Positions 44,314 through 56,707 are shown, counted from the first letter of the stretch. The stretch: 64,000 bases of DNA from Shimazuella alba (GCF_009831235.1 NZ_WUUL01000005.1:124001-188000), one strand, 5' to 3'. Made by a program: numbers and translations. Notes: a model not told the origin generated them from the letters alone.

Positions 44314-45365
44314 TCAATCAATATTTCTTTTGCTCTTGTCTATTATCCATAATCCGATTGCTTTTCCATTCAAGATTATACTTGCTCTCGATTCCCCTAT
44401 TTTGTTAAACAACAATCCGTAATTTTTTTGATCCACATACAAAAATCTGCTTTCATAATACCCTTTTAAAGAGGGATCATCATAAGCTAAAAGAGTTAAC
44501 CAACCATCTTGTTGAAAGAAGTGTCCAGATAAGATGATAAACCTCTCACGGTCATGAAATGCTCTATATTTGTTCCATCTAACTCAACTATGATAACCTC
44601 ATCAGCTAATTCTCTGATCGAATCTCGGATGACTTTTACACTTAGCCCAGACCACCAAGCAATATCTTTGATGGAAACAGGTCCAAATCGATCAATATAA
44701 TAGTGAACTAATTTTTTCTGCGCTTCTTTTATATCCATATGATATAAATGTAATTTTGGATAGACAGATGGAGTATAGCCATAATAGCGCTCTTCTTTTC
44801 CCCAATGAGTACTTTTGTTGATATAGCACAATTCACCAGCTTCCCATAATTCTTTCATCGCTGTGGTAATTACTTTGTTATCTTCGTCCGACAAATTCCC
44901 TAACTCAAATTTTACCAAATTGACTATTTCCTTCGGAGTCATTGGTTTGTTCTGTACAAAAGATAAAATAATGGATTTAATCTTGGAAACATAGTCCATG
45001 TTCGCACCAATTTTTTTATTAGAGTGTAACAATCTGCTAATCGATAATGCATAGTAGCACGATGGGCAATCGGAGCATACTCCAGCGGTAAAAATATGTA
45101 GTGTCCTTCTCATACATCGAAGTTTAATATGATCTATTTTGACATATAGGTGATCCCATAAAGCTTGAGTTTCAAAACCAGGAACCCTCGAAAACAACGT
45201 AGTAAATGGAGTAGGTAAACGTGCAGCATGAAGACCGAAGAGATTATCAATGGCATTACTCACATTTTCTGATTGGAATTTTGGCAGAACACTCTGTTTC
45301 ATAAATATATAGTTGATCACTTTTGATCTATCTAATTTTTCTTTTGTGATTGTTAGACTGCTCAT
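44314..45365 (-). pseudogene. Winged-helix DNA-binding domain protein (HTH_42/YcaQ-like), frameshifted
   Basis: The first frame covers residues 1-289 (NAIDNLFGLHAARLPTPFTT, IDRFGPVSIKDIAWWSGLS) and stops at 44496. In another frame the sequence continues GHFFQQDGWLTLLAYDDPSL, KGYYESRFLYVDQKNYGLLF, NKIGESRASIILNGKAIGLW to a stop at 44314. These are the expected C-terminal parts of the HTH_42 family, members of which unhook DNA crosslinks or alkylation damage in some bacteria. One indel near 44510 splits it; the extreme C-terminus may also be missing. Confidence 0.8.
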
Positions 45366-45487
45366 CTTTCAAAAACTAAAATGGATTCTTTTTCATTCTC
45401 ATTTGAAAAAGAATCCAGCCTTTATAAAAAATTATTCCATACAAATCTTGTTTTGTCCTCTAGTTCAACAAATAAACAAATGTTCTA

Positions 45488-45855
45488 TCAATGAAAACTA
45501 AACCCACATGCTTGATTTAAATGATCGCAAATTTGACGTAAGACAAGATGCGTATAATTTAAACCGTTCAATTTGACGAATTTTTCTTTTTCCATTAACG
45601 AGGAGTAGAACTTAGTTAATTGTTGGTGGTAACGTTTAAAAGCTTCTTCGTTTGTTAAATCTGGCCATATATCTATTCCAGAATTGTAACCAAAATACGG
45701 CTTAGTTAGATAGTGACGTTGAAGTGCAACCTCACATGGAACTTCTACATAAAACGTAGCATCTGGTTTTTTAGCGAAACGATAACACTCTTGAATATAT
45801 TCAGGTGAAATACCTCTTACTGTATCTCGGGTATAAGCTGTGTATACCCACCGTT
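45488..45855 (-). pseudogene. Thymidylate kinase-like protein, 5'-truncated
   Basis: An open frame without a start reads RWVYTAYTRDTVRGISPEYI, QECYRFAKKPDATFYVEVPC, EVALQRHYLTKPYFGYNSGI and onward to TGA at 45488. This is the C-terminal part of a dTMP kinase-like P-loop enzyme, from the DRxxxS/T region to the end. The N-terminal P-loop half is absent, so it cannot bind ATP. About 120 residues remain. Confidence 0.75.
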
Positions 45856-46018
45856 AATTGATTACTCTTTTGTTTTTCCTTCCAAAGCCTTCTCACTAAT
45901 TATTGTCACTGTTTTTAGTCCACACACCCACAGTCTTTTAAAGTAAAAGAAAAAAGCATCATCATGAAGCATGTCTCACAAAGGAGACTGCCATGACAAT
46001 GCTGTATATCATTAATCT

Positions 46019-47425
46019 TTATTTATTCAACCGCAAAACCAAAGAATCTGCGGCTTCCATAATAACCTCAGGTAGTGTTGGATGTGCATGGATGGTGAGG
46101 CTCAAGTCTTCGGCAAGCGCACCCATTTCAATAGCAAAAGCTGCCTCAGCGATCAAAGAGGATGCCTCAGGTCCTACAATTTGTACACCTAGAAGAAGTC
46201 CGCTGTCTTTATCCGCTACGACTTGAGCAAATCCCTCAGATTGATTCATGGATAGCGCACGTCCATTTGCTGCAAAGGAATAGCGGGTAGTCACTGGGTT
46301 ATATCCTTCTTCTTTTGCTTGTGCCTCGGTGAGCCCTGTGTAAGCAATCTCTGGGTCACTGAAGATGACAAAAGGCATCGCTTGATAATCGATAGCGCTT
46401 TTTTGTCCTGCGATCACTTCTGCTGCTACTTTTCCTTCGTAACTAGCTTTATGGGCAAGTAATGCTCCACCTGCGCAGTCACCGATCGCATAAATATGCT
46501 CTACGCTTGTGCGGCACTGATCATCTATTTTAATAAATCCACGTTCGTCTAATTCTACACCGATATTTTCTAAGCCGATGTCATCGGTATTTGGTTTACG
46601 TCCCACAGCAACAAGGCAGTAATCTGCAGTAAACTCTTTTTCTTCTCCACCGATAGAAGCTTTAACGACAACTTCTTCGCCTTTGTTTTCCCCACCTTGA
46701 ACCATGGCTTCGGTGATGACTTCCACACCGAGTTTTTTCAACTTCCGGGAAACGATTCGGGTAAGTTTGTCATCTGTGCCAGGTAGTAAGGACTTTGTAC
46801 CTTCTAAGATGGTAACTTTAGAACCTAGTTTTGCATAAGCAGTACCTAGCTCTAGACCAATATAGCCTCCACCTACTACTACCAATCTTTCTGGAACTTC
46901 TTGCAGATTTAATGCTTCGGTAGAAGATAGGATACGCTTTCCGTCAAAAGGTAAGATTTTTAATTCAAATGGACGAGAACCAGTAGCAATAATGATATCT
47001 TGGAACTTATACGTTTGGCTGGATGTTTCACTTACTACTCGCACAGCATCTTTTGCATTGAAGAAGACATCGCCAGTAACCACCTCTACTTTGTTGCCTT
47101 TCATCAATTGACCAACGCCGCCAGTGAGTTTTTTTACCACACCATTTTTCCAATCCATCAGTTTCTTCATGTTTACTGCAACTTCACCTGTGACTTCCAA
47201 ACCAATCTCTTCTGCTTCTTTCATTTGGGTGAAGCGTTCTGCTGCAGTGATGATTGCCTTACTAGGGATACAACCGCGATTGAGACAAACTCCACCAAGC
47301 TCATCTTTATCTACAATCGTGACACTACGGCCTAGCTGCGCTGCACGTGCAGCAGCAACATATCCTCCTGGTCCAGCTCCAATAACGAGTACATCAACTT
47401 CTTGTGCTAAATCTCCAACTACCAT
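46019..47425 (-). CDS. pdhD: Dihydrolipoyl dehydrogenase, E3 of pyruvate dehydrogenase
   Basis: A 468-residue flavoprotein that reoxidises dihydrolipoyl groups with NAD. It has FAD-binding GAGPGGYVAAARAAQLG, the redox disulfide in GGVCLNRGCIPSKA (Cys47 and Cys52), NAD-binding VVGGGYIGLELGTAYAKLG, and the C-terminal HAHPTLPE with the catalytic His. It starts one base after pdhC ends. Last gene of pdhABCD. Confidence 0.97.
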   Translation of the reverse strand: MVVGDLAQEVDVLVIGAGPGGYVAAARAAQLGRSVTIVDKDELGGVCLNRGCIPSKAIITAAERFTQMKEAEEIGLEVTGEVAVNMKKLMDWKNGVVKKLTGGVGQLMKGNKVEVVTGDVFFNAKDAVRVVSETSSQTYKFQDIIIATGSRPFELKILPFDGKRILSSTEALNLQEVPERLVVVGGGYIGLELGTAYAKLGSKVTILEGTKSLLPGTDDKLTRIVSRKLKKLGVEVITEAMVQGGENKGEEVVVKASIGGEEKEFTADYCLVAVGRKPNTDDIGLENIGVELDERGFIKIDDQCRTSVEHIYAIGDCAGGALLAHKASYEGKVAAEVIAGQKSAIDYQAMPFVIFSDPEIAYTGLTEAQAKEEGYNPVTTRYSFAANGRALSMNQSEGFAQVVADKDSGLLLGVQIVGPEASSLIAEAAFAIEMGALAEDLSLTIHAHPTLPEVIMEAADSLVLRLNK

Positions 47426-48712
47426 TTATCTCATCTCCATCATCAATAGGTTGGGGCTCTCAATGAGGCGTTTTACTTGGCTGAGGAAACGAGCAGCCAC
47501 ATCTCCATCGACTAAGCGATGATCAACTGTAAGGGACAAGTACAATTGTGGACGAGCGACAATTTCACCTTCATACACAACTGGTTTTTCTTTAATCGTA
47601 CCTACACCAAGGATGGCCACCTCAGGCTGATTAATAATAGGGGTGAAGTATTGTGAACCATACCCACCAATATTCGAAATCGTAAATGTGCCGCCTTTTA
47701 ACTCTGACGCTTCTAATTTCATTTCGCGTCCTCGTGAAGCTTTATCCGCAATCTCGTCAGCTAGATCAAAAATCGATTTGCGATCTGCATCACGCAGTAC
47801 AGGAACGATCAACCCATTATCGATTGCAGTAGCCATTCCAATATGATAGTAATTTTTTATCACAATTTCTTGCTTTTCATCGTCAATCGAAGCATTTAAT
47901 GTTGGGAATTGACGAAGCGCAGCAATAACAGCTTTCGTAATGAATGGCAAATAGGTTAGTTTTGTATTTCGTTCTTGGGCAACTGGTTTTGCCCACTTGC
48001 GGATGGCTACTAATTCGGTAGCATCAGCTTCATCCATAATGGTTACATGTGCTGATGTATGTTTACTTTCTACCATGCGTTTTGCAATGGTCCGACGGAT
48101 TCCCCGCAATGGAAGACGCTCTTCTGTACCTGTTTCTACTGGTGCAGGTGCAGTACTTGCAGGTGATGTTTTTTCAGTCAATAATTTCACTTCATCTGCT
48201 TCTGCTGATTTCGTGTCTCCACCTTCTGCGAACTTGCGGACATCTTCTGCTGTGATCCTACCATTTTCACCTGTAGCAGTTACTTGATGAATATCGACAC
48301 CAAGTTCACGAGCCAACTTGCGAGTAGAAGGCATAGCTAGTACTTTTTGTTTTTTGTCAGCAGCTGGCTTACTTTCTTCCTTTGCTGCAGGTTTTTCTTC
48401 TTTAACGGGCTCTTCTACTTTTGCTGGTTCTTCCGAAGCTGCTTGATCTTCTTCTTGATCATTCACTTCTCCTTCGGCATCAATTACAGCAATAACAGAA
48501 TGAACGATTGCAATTTCACCTTCTGCTACTTTGACTTCTTTTACTGTACCAGTTACAGGAGAAGGGATTTCTACGACTGCTTTATCTGTTTGAATTTCCG
48601 CAAAGGGCTCAAACTCTTCAACTTTATCTCCTGCTTTTACAAATAGCTTAACAATTTCACCCTCGTGGATACCTTCACCCACATCAGGCAGTTTAAATTG
48701 ATATGCTGCCAT
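47426..48712 (-). CDS. pdhC: Dihydrolipoyllysine acetyltransferase, E2 of pyruvate dehydrogenase
   Basis: A 428-residue core protein with one N-terminal lipoyl domain (lipoyl Lys in [12 protein letters not shown], residue about 43), a Glu/Lys/Ala-rich linker, an E3/E1-binding domain ([20 protein letters not shown], residues about 126-160), another linker and the catalytic domain ([33 protein letters not shown] with the active-site His). ATG 48712 has TTGGAGGAC upstream; the longer frame to 48727 is rejected. Confidence 0.97.
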   Translation of the reverse strand: MAAYQFKLPDVGEGIHEGEIVKLFVKAGDKVEEFEPFAEIQTDKAVVEIPSPVTGTVKEVKVAEGEIAIVHSVIAVIDAEGEVNDQEEDQAASEEPAKVEEPVKEEKPAAKEESKPAADKKQKVLAMPSTRKLARELGVDIHQVTATGENGRITAEDVRKFAEGGDTKSAEADEVKLLTEKTSPASTAPAPVETGTEERLPLRGIRRTIAKRMVESKHTSAHVTIMDEADATELVAIRKWAKPVAQERNTKLTYLPFITKAVIAALRQFPTLNASIDDEKQEIVIKNYYHIGMATAIDNGLIVPVLRDADRKSIFDLADEIADKASRGREMKLEASELKGGTFTISNIGGYGSQYFTPIINQPEVAILGVGTIKEKPVVYEGEIVARPQLYLSLTVDHRLVDGDVAARFLSQVKRLIESPNLLMMEMR

Positions 48713-48772
48713 ATGTAAGTCCTCCAATCAGTCTAAAAGCTCTAAGAGACGGTGGTTTTCCACCGCCTTACC

Positions 48773-49750
48773 CTAGTAAGACATCACTTTTTGTATTGCT
48801 TTTTTCACACGGTCAGGGCTTGGCACCCATTCTTCTTCAATCAGAGGGAAACCAAGAACAGTACTTGGACCGGTTACACGAAGAACTGGAGCTTCTAAAT
48901 GGAAAATAGCTTTCTCATTGATTTGAGCGATCAATTCACCAGCAATTCCAGCTTGTTTCGGTGCTTCTTGGACTACGATAGCACGATTTGTCTTTTCAAT
49001 GGATGCAACAACAGTATCCATATCAAGAGGACTCAGTGTGCGCAGATCAATAACTTCTACACTTATCCCTTCTTTTTCAGCAGCTTCAGCAGCCTTAAGG
49101 GAAGTGTGAACCATCGCACCATAAGTAAAGATACTGACATCTTTACCTTCTTTAACAACGTTTGCTTTGCCGATCGGTACGGTATATTCACCATCTGGAA
49201 CCTCTCCTTTGATGGAGAAGTACAGCTTCAAATGCTCCATAAAAAATACTGGATCATTATCGCGGATAGCTGAGATAAGCAGTCCTTTTGCATCATAAGG
49301 ATTGGAAGGACAAACTACTTTAATACCAGGAGTTTGTGTAATAAGTCCTTCTAAACTATCACTATGTAATTCTGGAGATTTTACGCCAGCACCAAACGGT
49401 GCACGAAACGTAACAGGACAGTTATAACGACCACCAGAACGATAACGCAAACGTGGTGCTTGAACCAAAATAGAGTCCATCGCTTCGAATATAAAACCGA
49501 TAAATTGAATCTCTGCGATTGGGCGAAATCCTTGTGAACCCAATCCTACGGCAAGACCACCAATACCTGATTCAGCAAGTGGTGTATCAAATACTCGATC
49601 TTCACCAAATTCTTTCTGTAAGTTTTCCGTTACTCGGAAAACACCACCGTTCACCCCAACATCTTCTCCGAAAATAAGTGTATTTTCATCTTGGGATAAC
49701 TCTACACGCAATGCATCATTTATCGCTTTTACCATTGTTAATTGTGCCAT
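48773..49750 (-). CDS. pdhB: Pyruvate dehydrogenase E1 beta subunit
   Basis: A 325-residue transketolase-like subunit: [52 protein letters not shown] and [17 protein letters not shown]. Similar in layout to the second E1 beta at 1.1-2.1 kb but a different sequence. It starts 12 bases after pdhA ends, with AGGAGGATAT upstream. Confidence 0.97.
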   Translation of the reverse strand: MAQLTMVKAINDALRVELSQDENTLIFGEDVGVNGGVFRVTENLQKEFGEDRVFDTPLAESGIGGLAVGLGSQGFRPIAEIQFIGFIFEAMDSILVQAPRLRYRSGGRYNCPVTFRAPFGAGVKSPELHSDSLEGLITQTPGIKVVCPSNPYDAKGLLISAIRDNDPVFFMEHLKLYFSIKGEVPDGEYTVPIGKANVVKEGKDVSIFTYGAMVHTSLKAAEAAEKEGISVEVIDLRTLSPLDMDTVVASIEKTNRAIVVQEAPKQAGIAGELIAQINEKAIFHLEAPVLRVTGPSTVLGFPLIEEEWVPSPDRVKKAIQKVMSY

Positions 49751-49762
49751 GTTTATATCCTC

Positions 49763-51506
<1,744 letters not shown>

Positions 51507-52487
51507 GTGATTTTAAATAATCAGAAAACCTCACTACTATGGGGGGATAAACGGTACCATACATGGAATCATCATCTGAGGAAAGTACATGGTCAAAAAA
51601 TATGTAAAATACCACTTGATGGAGGATTCACCTGTCCAAACCGCAACGGTGAGGTAGCAGTTGGCGGATGTACCTTTTGCAGCGCCAGAGGTTCTGGTGA
51701 TTTCGCGGGTTATCGACGTGATGATTTAGTAAAACAGTTTGCTTCTGGTAAAAAAATGATGCAAGAAAAATGGCCACACGCAAAATATCTTGGCTATTTT
51801 CAAGCATTTAGTAACACATATGCTCCTGTGGAAGAACTACGCGACAAATACGAAGCTATCTTAGAGCAAGAAGATGTGATTGGCTTATCTATCGCAACCC
51901 GACCAGATTGTCTCCCGGATGATGTGGTCGAATATCTTGCAGAACTGAATGAGCGTACTTATCTTTGGGTGGAACTAGGACTTCAAACGATCCATGAGCA
52001 TACTTCAGACTTGATTAATCGTGGACATGATTCCCAGTGTTTTATAGATGGAGTTGCTAAACTACGGAAACATGGTATACGTACATGTGCCCATATTATC
52101 CATGGATTACCCGGCGAAAAACCTGATGAGATGCTGGAAACTGTCCAAGCATGTGCCAATATGGATATTCAAGGTATTAAGATTCATCTATTGCATCTTT
52201 TAAGAAATACCCCAATGGTCAAACAATATGAAGCTGGACTATTAAAATTTCTAGATAAAAATACCTATGTAAACCTTGTATGTGACTCGCTTGAAATGCT
52301 GCCACCTGATGTTATCATCCACCGCATCACAGGAGATGGACCACCTGAGATCATGATGGGACCTATGTGGAGTACAAAGAAATGGGAAGTTTTAAATGCG
52401 ATTGATAGGGAAATGGCAAGACGAGGATCCTGGCAAGGGAAATATGCAAAAGCAAGAAACCAAAAAGAAATCAATAAAACAGCATGA
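51507..52487 (+). CDS. TIGR01212-family radical SAM protein (YtqA-like)
   Basis: A 326-residue radical SAM enzyme of unknown substrate. The cluster ligands lie in FTCPNRNGEVAVGGCTFCSA, a Cx9CxxC spacing typical of this family, followed by LQTIHEHTSDLINRGHD and HIIHGLPGEKPDEM. The start is GTG at 51507 with AAAAGGATG upstream; the frame is open further but without a better site. The usual neighbour ytqB is absent. Ends in a terminator. Confidence 0.88.
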   Translation: MILNNQKTSLLWGDKRYHTWNHHLRKVHGQKICKIPLDGGFTCPNRNGEVAVGGCTFCSARGSGDFAGYRRDDLVKQFASGKKMMQEKWPHAKYLGYFQAFSNTYAPVEELRDKYEAILEQEDVIGLSIATRPDCLPDDVVEYLAELNERTYLWVELGLQTIHEHTSDLINRGHDSQCFIDGVAKLRKHGIRTCAHIIHGLPGEKPDEMLETVQACANMDIQGIKIHLLHLLRNTPMVKQYEAGLLKFLDKNTYVNLVCDSLEMLPPDVIIHRITGDGPPEIMMGPMWSTKKWEVLNAIDREMARRGSWQGKYAKARNQKEINKTA

Positions 52488-52526
52488 GTACAGATCTTCA
52501 GAGGCAATCACCTTACTTTTATGACT

Positions 52527-52560
52527 CGCCCCACTTTCTCATAGAAAGCGGGGCGTTTTG
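52527..52560. terminator. Terminator between convergent ytqA-like and MATE genes
   Basis: CGCCCC-A-CTTTC and GAAAG-C-GGGGCG form a stem around TCATA, followed by TTTTG. Confidence 0.8.
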
Positions 52561-52573
52561 TCGTCAGTTAATC

Positions 52574-54010
52574 TTACTTACTCAACTGGCGACGCTTGAT
52601 CCATTTGCGCGAGTAGAACCAGATCACCAAGATCATCGCTTGGCATAGATACTGAGCAGATTCTGCATAGTACAACGCCTGCCATCCCCAGTTATATTTG
52701 GAGGTCAGCCAAATTCCAGATACTAGCAGAACCGAACTTGTCGACACCGCGATGAAAACAGGTTTTGTATAGGAGACACCTTTGAACACACCAGTTACAA
52801 CGAATGCGATTGCCCAGAAAGTTTCACCGATCACCATCATCGACAACATAAAGCCTGCATGTTGAAGAACCTCTGGGTCATCAGTGAAGAAGCGAACCAT
52901 CCACTCTCCACAGAAGAATTGAAAGAGCCAGATCACCACGGACAAGAAAGTGACCAGACCAATTCCCCAGGTACAGTAACGCATCACTGCCCGATAGTCC
53001 CTCTTTCCATATTGCTCACCCACCAGTGCAATTGTCGCACTAGCCAAACCCGTCACCATAGGTGGCATGATGAAGTTCTTGATCTGAACGACAATTCGTG
53101 AACCTGCGTAAATATCAGGTCCAAAGGGAAGGAAGACTCGAAAATAATAGAACATCGCTGCCTCGTTGGACAACCCACCTGCAATGATGGAAGAAGACTG
53201 GATCGTCAACCTTTTCAAGATCAACCCATCCAGCTTCCATGACTGCTGAGTCCCGAGGAAAATTTTTCGTCGAACAATTGGGATGAGATAGCACATGCCT
53301 ACCATCTGAGAAAAGACAGTTGCACAAGCTACTTCTACAAGTCCAAAATGGACGAAGAACAACACTGTATTGAGACCCAGCTGACAGACATTCATACAGA
53401 TACCTGCATGAAGCGATGATTTGCTGTCTTTGATCCCAAGGAGTGCACTTCCTAACGTGGCCATCAGAAACGAAAGGATTGATGCACCTCCGACGATACG
53501 CAAGTAATCTGCACCAATGCTAACGATTTGTTCATCTGCTCCATAAAGTCGGAGAAGCTCTGGAGCAAAGCCGATACAGAGAAAACCAAACACTAGACTC
53601 AGAGCAACAGACAGGTAAATCGCTTGGACCGTTACCACCTGTCGGTACTCTCTACGCGATTGTACTTTTGTCCGCAAAGAAATTAGATGCTTATATTCCC
53701 TGTTGCCCTTAACTGTTGTGTTTTTCCTTTTTGATCGCCTCCATACATGTAGAAGCGACTTTTCTTTCTTTTTAGAACCCGCTTTCAGCGGCAACGTTTC
53801 AGACACCAACGCAGTTGTCATACTAGAGATGCCATACCGAAATACATACACAACGAGAAGGACAGTAAACGCTAGTCCTACTGCGCTTACTTTATCCAAA
53901 CCTAGGGTGGCCACAAAGATGGCATTGATGAACAAGCATCCAACCTGCAGAAAGTTGTCGAAAATGGTTGGACGTGCGAGTCTAATCAGATTCCGCACAT
54001 AGTGATTCAT
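52574..54010 (-). CDS. MATE-family efflux transporter
   Basis: A 478-residue exporter with about 12 membrane helices. Family segments: LIRLARPTIFDNFLQVGCLF (first helix), ADYLRIVGGASILSFLMATL, SNEAAMFYYFRVFLPFGPDI, GLASATIALVGEQYGKRDYR. A basic insertion of about 45 residues (KKKEKSLLHVWRRSKRK and beyond, residues 78-122) sits between the second and third helices and is unusual for MATE proteins. Somewhat higher GC than the host background. It lies downstream, on the same strand, of the methyltransferase/lyase genes and may export their product. Confidence 0.88.
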   Translation of the reverse strand: MNHYVRNLIRLARPTIFDNFLQVGCLFINAIFVATLGLDKVSAVGLAFTVLLVVYVFRYGISSMTTALVSETLPLKAGSKKKEKSLLHVWRRSKRKNTTVKGNREYKHLISLRTKVQSRREYRQVVTVQAIYLSVALSLVFGFLCIGFAPELLRLYGADEQIVSIGADYLRIVGGASILSFLMATLGSALLGIKDSKSSLHAGICMNVCQLGLNTVLFFVHFGLVEVACATVFSQMVGMCYLIPIVRRKIFLGTQQSWKLDGLILKRLTIQSSSIIAGGLSNEAAMFYYFRVFLPFGPDIYAGSRIVVQIKNFIMPPMVTGLASATIALVGEQYGKRDYRAVMRYCTWGIGLVTFLSVVIWLFQFFCGEWMVRFFTDDPEVLQHAGFMLSMMVIGETFWAIAFVVTGVFKGVSYTKPVFIAVSTSSVLLVSGIWLTSKYNWGWQALYYAESAQYLCQAMILVIWFYSRKWIKRRQLSK

Positions 54011-54679
54011 GTGATTCCTTACGGTAGAGATCGATATCTATGATTCGAGTATATTACAAAATAGAAATAATAGGAATATTATCTATCATTAATTTATTTA
54101 GGAAAATAATTAGATCTTGTTGTATTTGGGAAATATTAACCTCAATCATGTTAGTTACTGTTAAGTAGCACAAACAGTTTGTGTACCTTTCTGATCCAAC
54201 AAAGAAGAAGTAACGAATCATCCAATCATAGTGGAAATAATAGCGACTCTTATGACAATTTCCAGTGATGAAAGTTGAGTTTTCTGTTGAAACCTTCAAA
54301 TTAGAGGTGTATTTACACATCGCAAAAATAATGTTGATGTCCCATAGAATATTCATTCTGTGATACGTAAGAATGTTTCCTTTCTCACTTGTGGAATCAA
54401 CATGCTGGCATGAAGTCGATATTTATGTATAACGTAAGGAAATATGCTTATATGCAGACAATCGAAAAAGAACGCTAGGAGGAAGTGAGGGAACATAAAT
54501 CGCAAGTACTCTTATTTACATTTTCTTCAAGATTTATTTAGAAATGCTAAACAATACTCATCCTCCAAGTAATCGAATACAATCTCCATTACATGGGGGA
54601 CATATTTGTGACCTTCTGGCTATTATTTATCTGTTTTACCATCCAGTCACTTGTTCACCCTTTAAAGGCAGGGCGAAAT
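54011..54679. other. Long AT-rich gap inside the putative cluster
   Basis: No gene is supported. A minus-strand frame (54054-54356) ends in MIEVNISQIQQDLIIFLN, faintly like the start of a Phd-type antitoxin, but it lacks a ribosome binding site and a complete domain. Confidence 0.35.
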
Positions 54680-55630
54680 TCACATCAATTTTCCAAATTT
54701 AGTAATGATTTCTTCGAATTTAACTGCATCAACATTACGTCCAGAGAGGATCGTAGCGACGTTCTTTTCTTTCACATCAATGCATCCAGCGAGTAGTGCG
54801 GCAACGCCGACAGCTGCCGACCCTTCGATATTCAGGTTATGCTCCTCGTAAAGCCATGCCATCGCCATTGAAATATGGGGCTCTTCGACGAACTCACGAT
54901 ATCGAAACATCTTGGGCCGATACCGCCGCTGAGTCCTTCCGCCAAAAGACTCCTCATAGGTAACTGAGACGATCTCACCTGCATGCAAGGAGTAGTACCA
55001 AGGCGGCGACGCCACTGACTGAACGCCGATAATCCGAATATCCTTTTTGATCGATTTAGCCGCGATGGACAGCCCACTGAGCAGAGCACCTCCACCAGCA
55101 GGGACGATCAAGATGTCAATGCTGAGATTTTCTTCTCCCTCTAGCATCTCCAATCCAATCGTACCATGCCCAGCAATGATCGCCGGATCCTCAGACTCGT
55201 GAATAAGATACCAATCGTTTTCACGAGCCAGCTTTTGGGCTTGAACCTCTGCTTCGTCGTAGGTAGTTCCATGCTCAAGCAGCTCGCCACCGTTACGAAG
55301 AATTCCTACCCGCTTTTCCGAGATGGTATACGCAGGCACGACGACCCAAGAAGGAATCCCAAGCAACTTTGCCACATAAGTGACGGCCAAGCCATGGTTC
55401 CCGCATGAAGCAGTAACCACACCTTTCTGACGCTCTTCTGGTGTCATCAACAGCATCCGAGACATCACTCCGCGGATCTTGAACGCACCAGTTCTCTGGA
55501 AGTTTTCCTCCTTGAACCAAATGCTCTTTGCCCCTGTAACCGCCGCCAGCTTAGACGACTGATTCACGAATTCGCGAATCCGCTCTTTCGCCTCGCGAAT
55601 GTGATCATACGTTACATCTAGTGGATGCAT
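54680..55630 (-). CDS. PLP-dependent serine/threonine ammonia-lyase-like enzyme
   Basis: A 316-residue fold-type II PLP enzyme. The PLP Lys is in RTGAFKIRGVMSRM (residue about 53), followed by SCGNHGLAVTYVAKLLG (phosphate/carboxylate loop, usually SAGNHAQG) and the glycine-rich PAGGGALLSGLSI. No ACT domain, as in catabolic threonine/serine dehydratases and racemases. The altered SCGNHG motif and the cluster context leave open a role in making an unusual amino acid. GC-rich relative to host genes. Preceded by a strong hairpin region (55776-55823). Confidence 0.8.
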   Translation of the reverse strand: MHPLDVTYDHIREAKERIREFVNQSSKLAAVTGAKSIWFKEENFQRTGAFKIRGVMSRMLLMTPEERQKGVVTASCGNHGLAVTYVAKLLGIPSWVVVPAYTISEKRVGILRNGGELLEHGTTYDEAEVQAQKLARENDWYLIHESEDPAIIAGHGTIGLEMLEGEENLSIDILIVPAGGGALLSGLSIAAKSIKKDIRIIGVQSVASPPWYYSLHAGEIVSVTYEESFGGRTQRRYRPKMFRYREFVEEPHISMAMAWLYEEHNLNIEGSAAVGVAALLAGCIDVKEKNVATILSGRNVDAVKFEEIITKFGKLM

Positions 55631-55775
55631 TAAAGCTCCTATTTCTATGAATGATATTGAGAATTATTAGCGATATGGTGCATTCGTGTTGAAAAAATCT
55701 GAATAAATCATAGGCTTGTTCATTCGTACATCTATTAAACACATCTACCTTATGCTTTTTGTTCTCTATAATTTT

Positions 55776-55823
55776 ACATCCTCCACACTTTGAACTCCAC
55801 AAAGAGTCCAGTGTGAAGGATGT
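55776..55823 (-). promoter_or_regulatory. Strong intergenic hairpin between methyltransferase and lyase genes
   Basis: ACATCCT-N-CACACT pairs with AGTGTG-N-AGGATGT around a partly paired apical part. There is no T-run, so it is not a standard terminator; an attenuator, processing or stabilising structure within the cluster transcript is possible. Confidence 0.5.
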
Positions 55824-55906
55824 ATGTGTGCCTACTACCACTAAGTTTTCGGGGTAGCAAGTCATCTAAGACTCAGGGAAGACTCCCAGTCTAATCTCAT
55901 TCTCTT

Positions 55907-56707
55907 CTACTTTACTTGCCCCACGACAACAGCGAGTCGGTTATACCCAGGCCGAATGTCGTTCTCCCCAGATGTCACGAACATCTTGTGCTTCTTCACT
56001 GAGGACATATTCTTAAATGCCTCATCTACCTCTTCCTCAGAGAACGATCCCATAGGGATTTGCACTCCATAAGGAGTTGCGAAGGGACCTGATTCCAACA
56101 CAACCACGATGGCAAAACGTCCATCGCTTCTAACATACCGAAGCATGTTACGCCAAGTCCACTCGCCTATGTGCTTGTTCTTGCTCATGGCCTCTCCAAT
56201 GTAGAGACCAAAAACTGCCTCGTACTGCCACTCTGGTGTCCAGAGTGGATTGCCTGCAACGCAGCGGGTAGCTAGGACGGCCCTATCCAAGGAATCGCGA
56301 AAATGCTTCCCTCCTTGGTGACCAATAAATGTGTCATAGGGAATCCATGTCTCAGGAGTAAAAATGTCCTGTTCGTTTCCCCGAACGTCTCGACCGCGGT
56401 ACACCTGACCATCAAGGCCTAGGAGATCTGTCATGTAGGCGCGATCGTTGGGAAGGGCTTCAAGCTGATCAATGATGCCATCAGGCTTGAGATAACCGAT
56501 CATTGCCATGGGACCTAGAAAACTTGCTCCTAGATTGAAAACTCCAACGGACTCAAGGCTCTTTGGCCTTGTGGGAAACTCCTGAAAAAGAATTTCCAGA
56601 GTTTCCTGGTCGTCCTTAGGACAGGAATAGCTTTGCAAGTAGCTGAGCGGATTGCAACAACTAGCCCACAGGGGGAGGTTGTTCGAGAGTGGCTTAGAAC
56701 TTTCCAC
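55907..56707 (-). CDS. NNMT/SCO2525-type methyltransferase-like protein with degenerate SAM motif
   Basis: A 266-residue protein, clearly paralogous to the next one upstream: QVYRGRDVRGNE, AVFGLYIGEAMSKN and FAIVVVLESGPFATPYGVQI align with its LYRGLDLLGQE, FCAESITTSKDE and FVITIVLGSTGYSAGEF. Where the paralogue has GIDAGSGP, this one has GVFNLGASFLGP, so the acidic and glycine residues that bind SAM are largely lost. Start GTG at 56707 has AAGGAG upstream (TTG at 56722 is in frame but overlaps that site). It may be a non-catalytic partner subunit. Confidence 0.7.
   Translation of the reverse strand: MESSKPLSNNLPLWASCCNPLSYLQSYSCPKDDQETLEILFQEFPTRPKSLESVGVFNLGASFLGPMAMIGYLKPDGIIDQLEALPNDRAYMTDLLGLDGQVYRGRDVRGNEQDIFTPETWIPYDTFIGHQGGKHFRDSLDRAVLATRCVAGNPLWTPEWQYEAVFGLYIGEAMSKNKHIGEWTWRNMLRYVRSDGRFAIVVVLESGPFATPYGVQIPMGSFSEEEVDEAFKNMSSVKKHKMFVTSGENDIRPGYNRLAVVVGQVK

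Noticed and set aside
54054-54356. Possible Phd-type antitoxin (MIEVNISQ start)
   Set aside because: Only about 30 residues resemble the family, no ribosome binding site and no toxin gene next to it.
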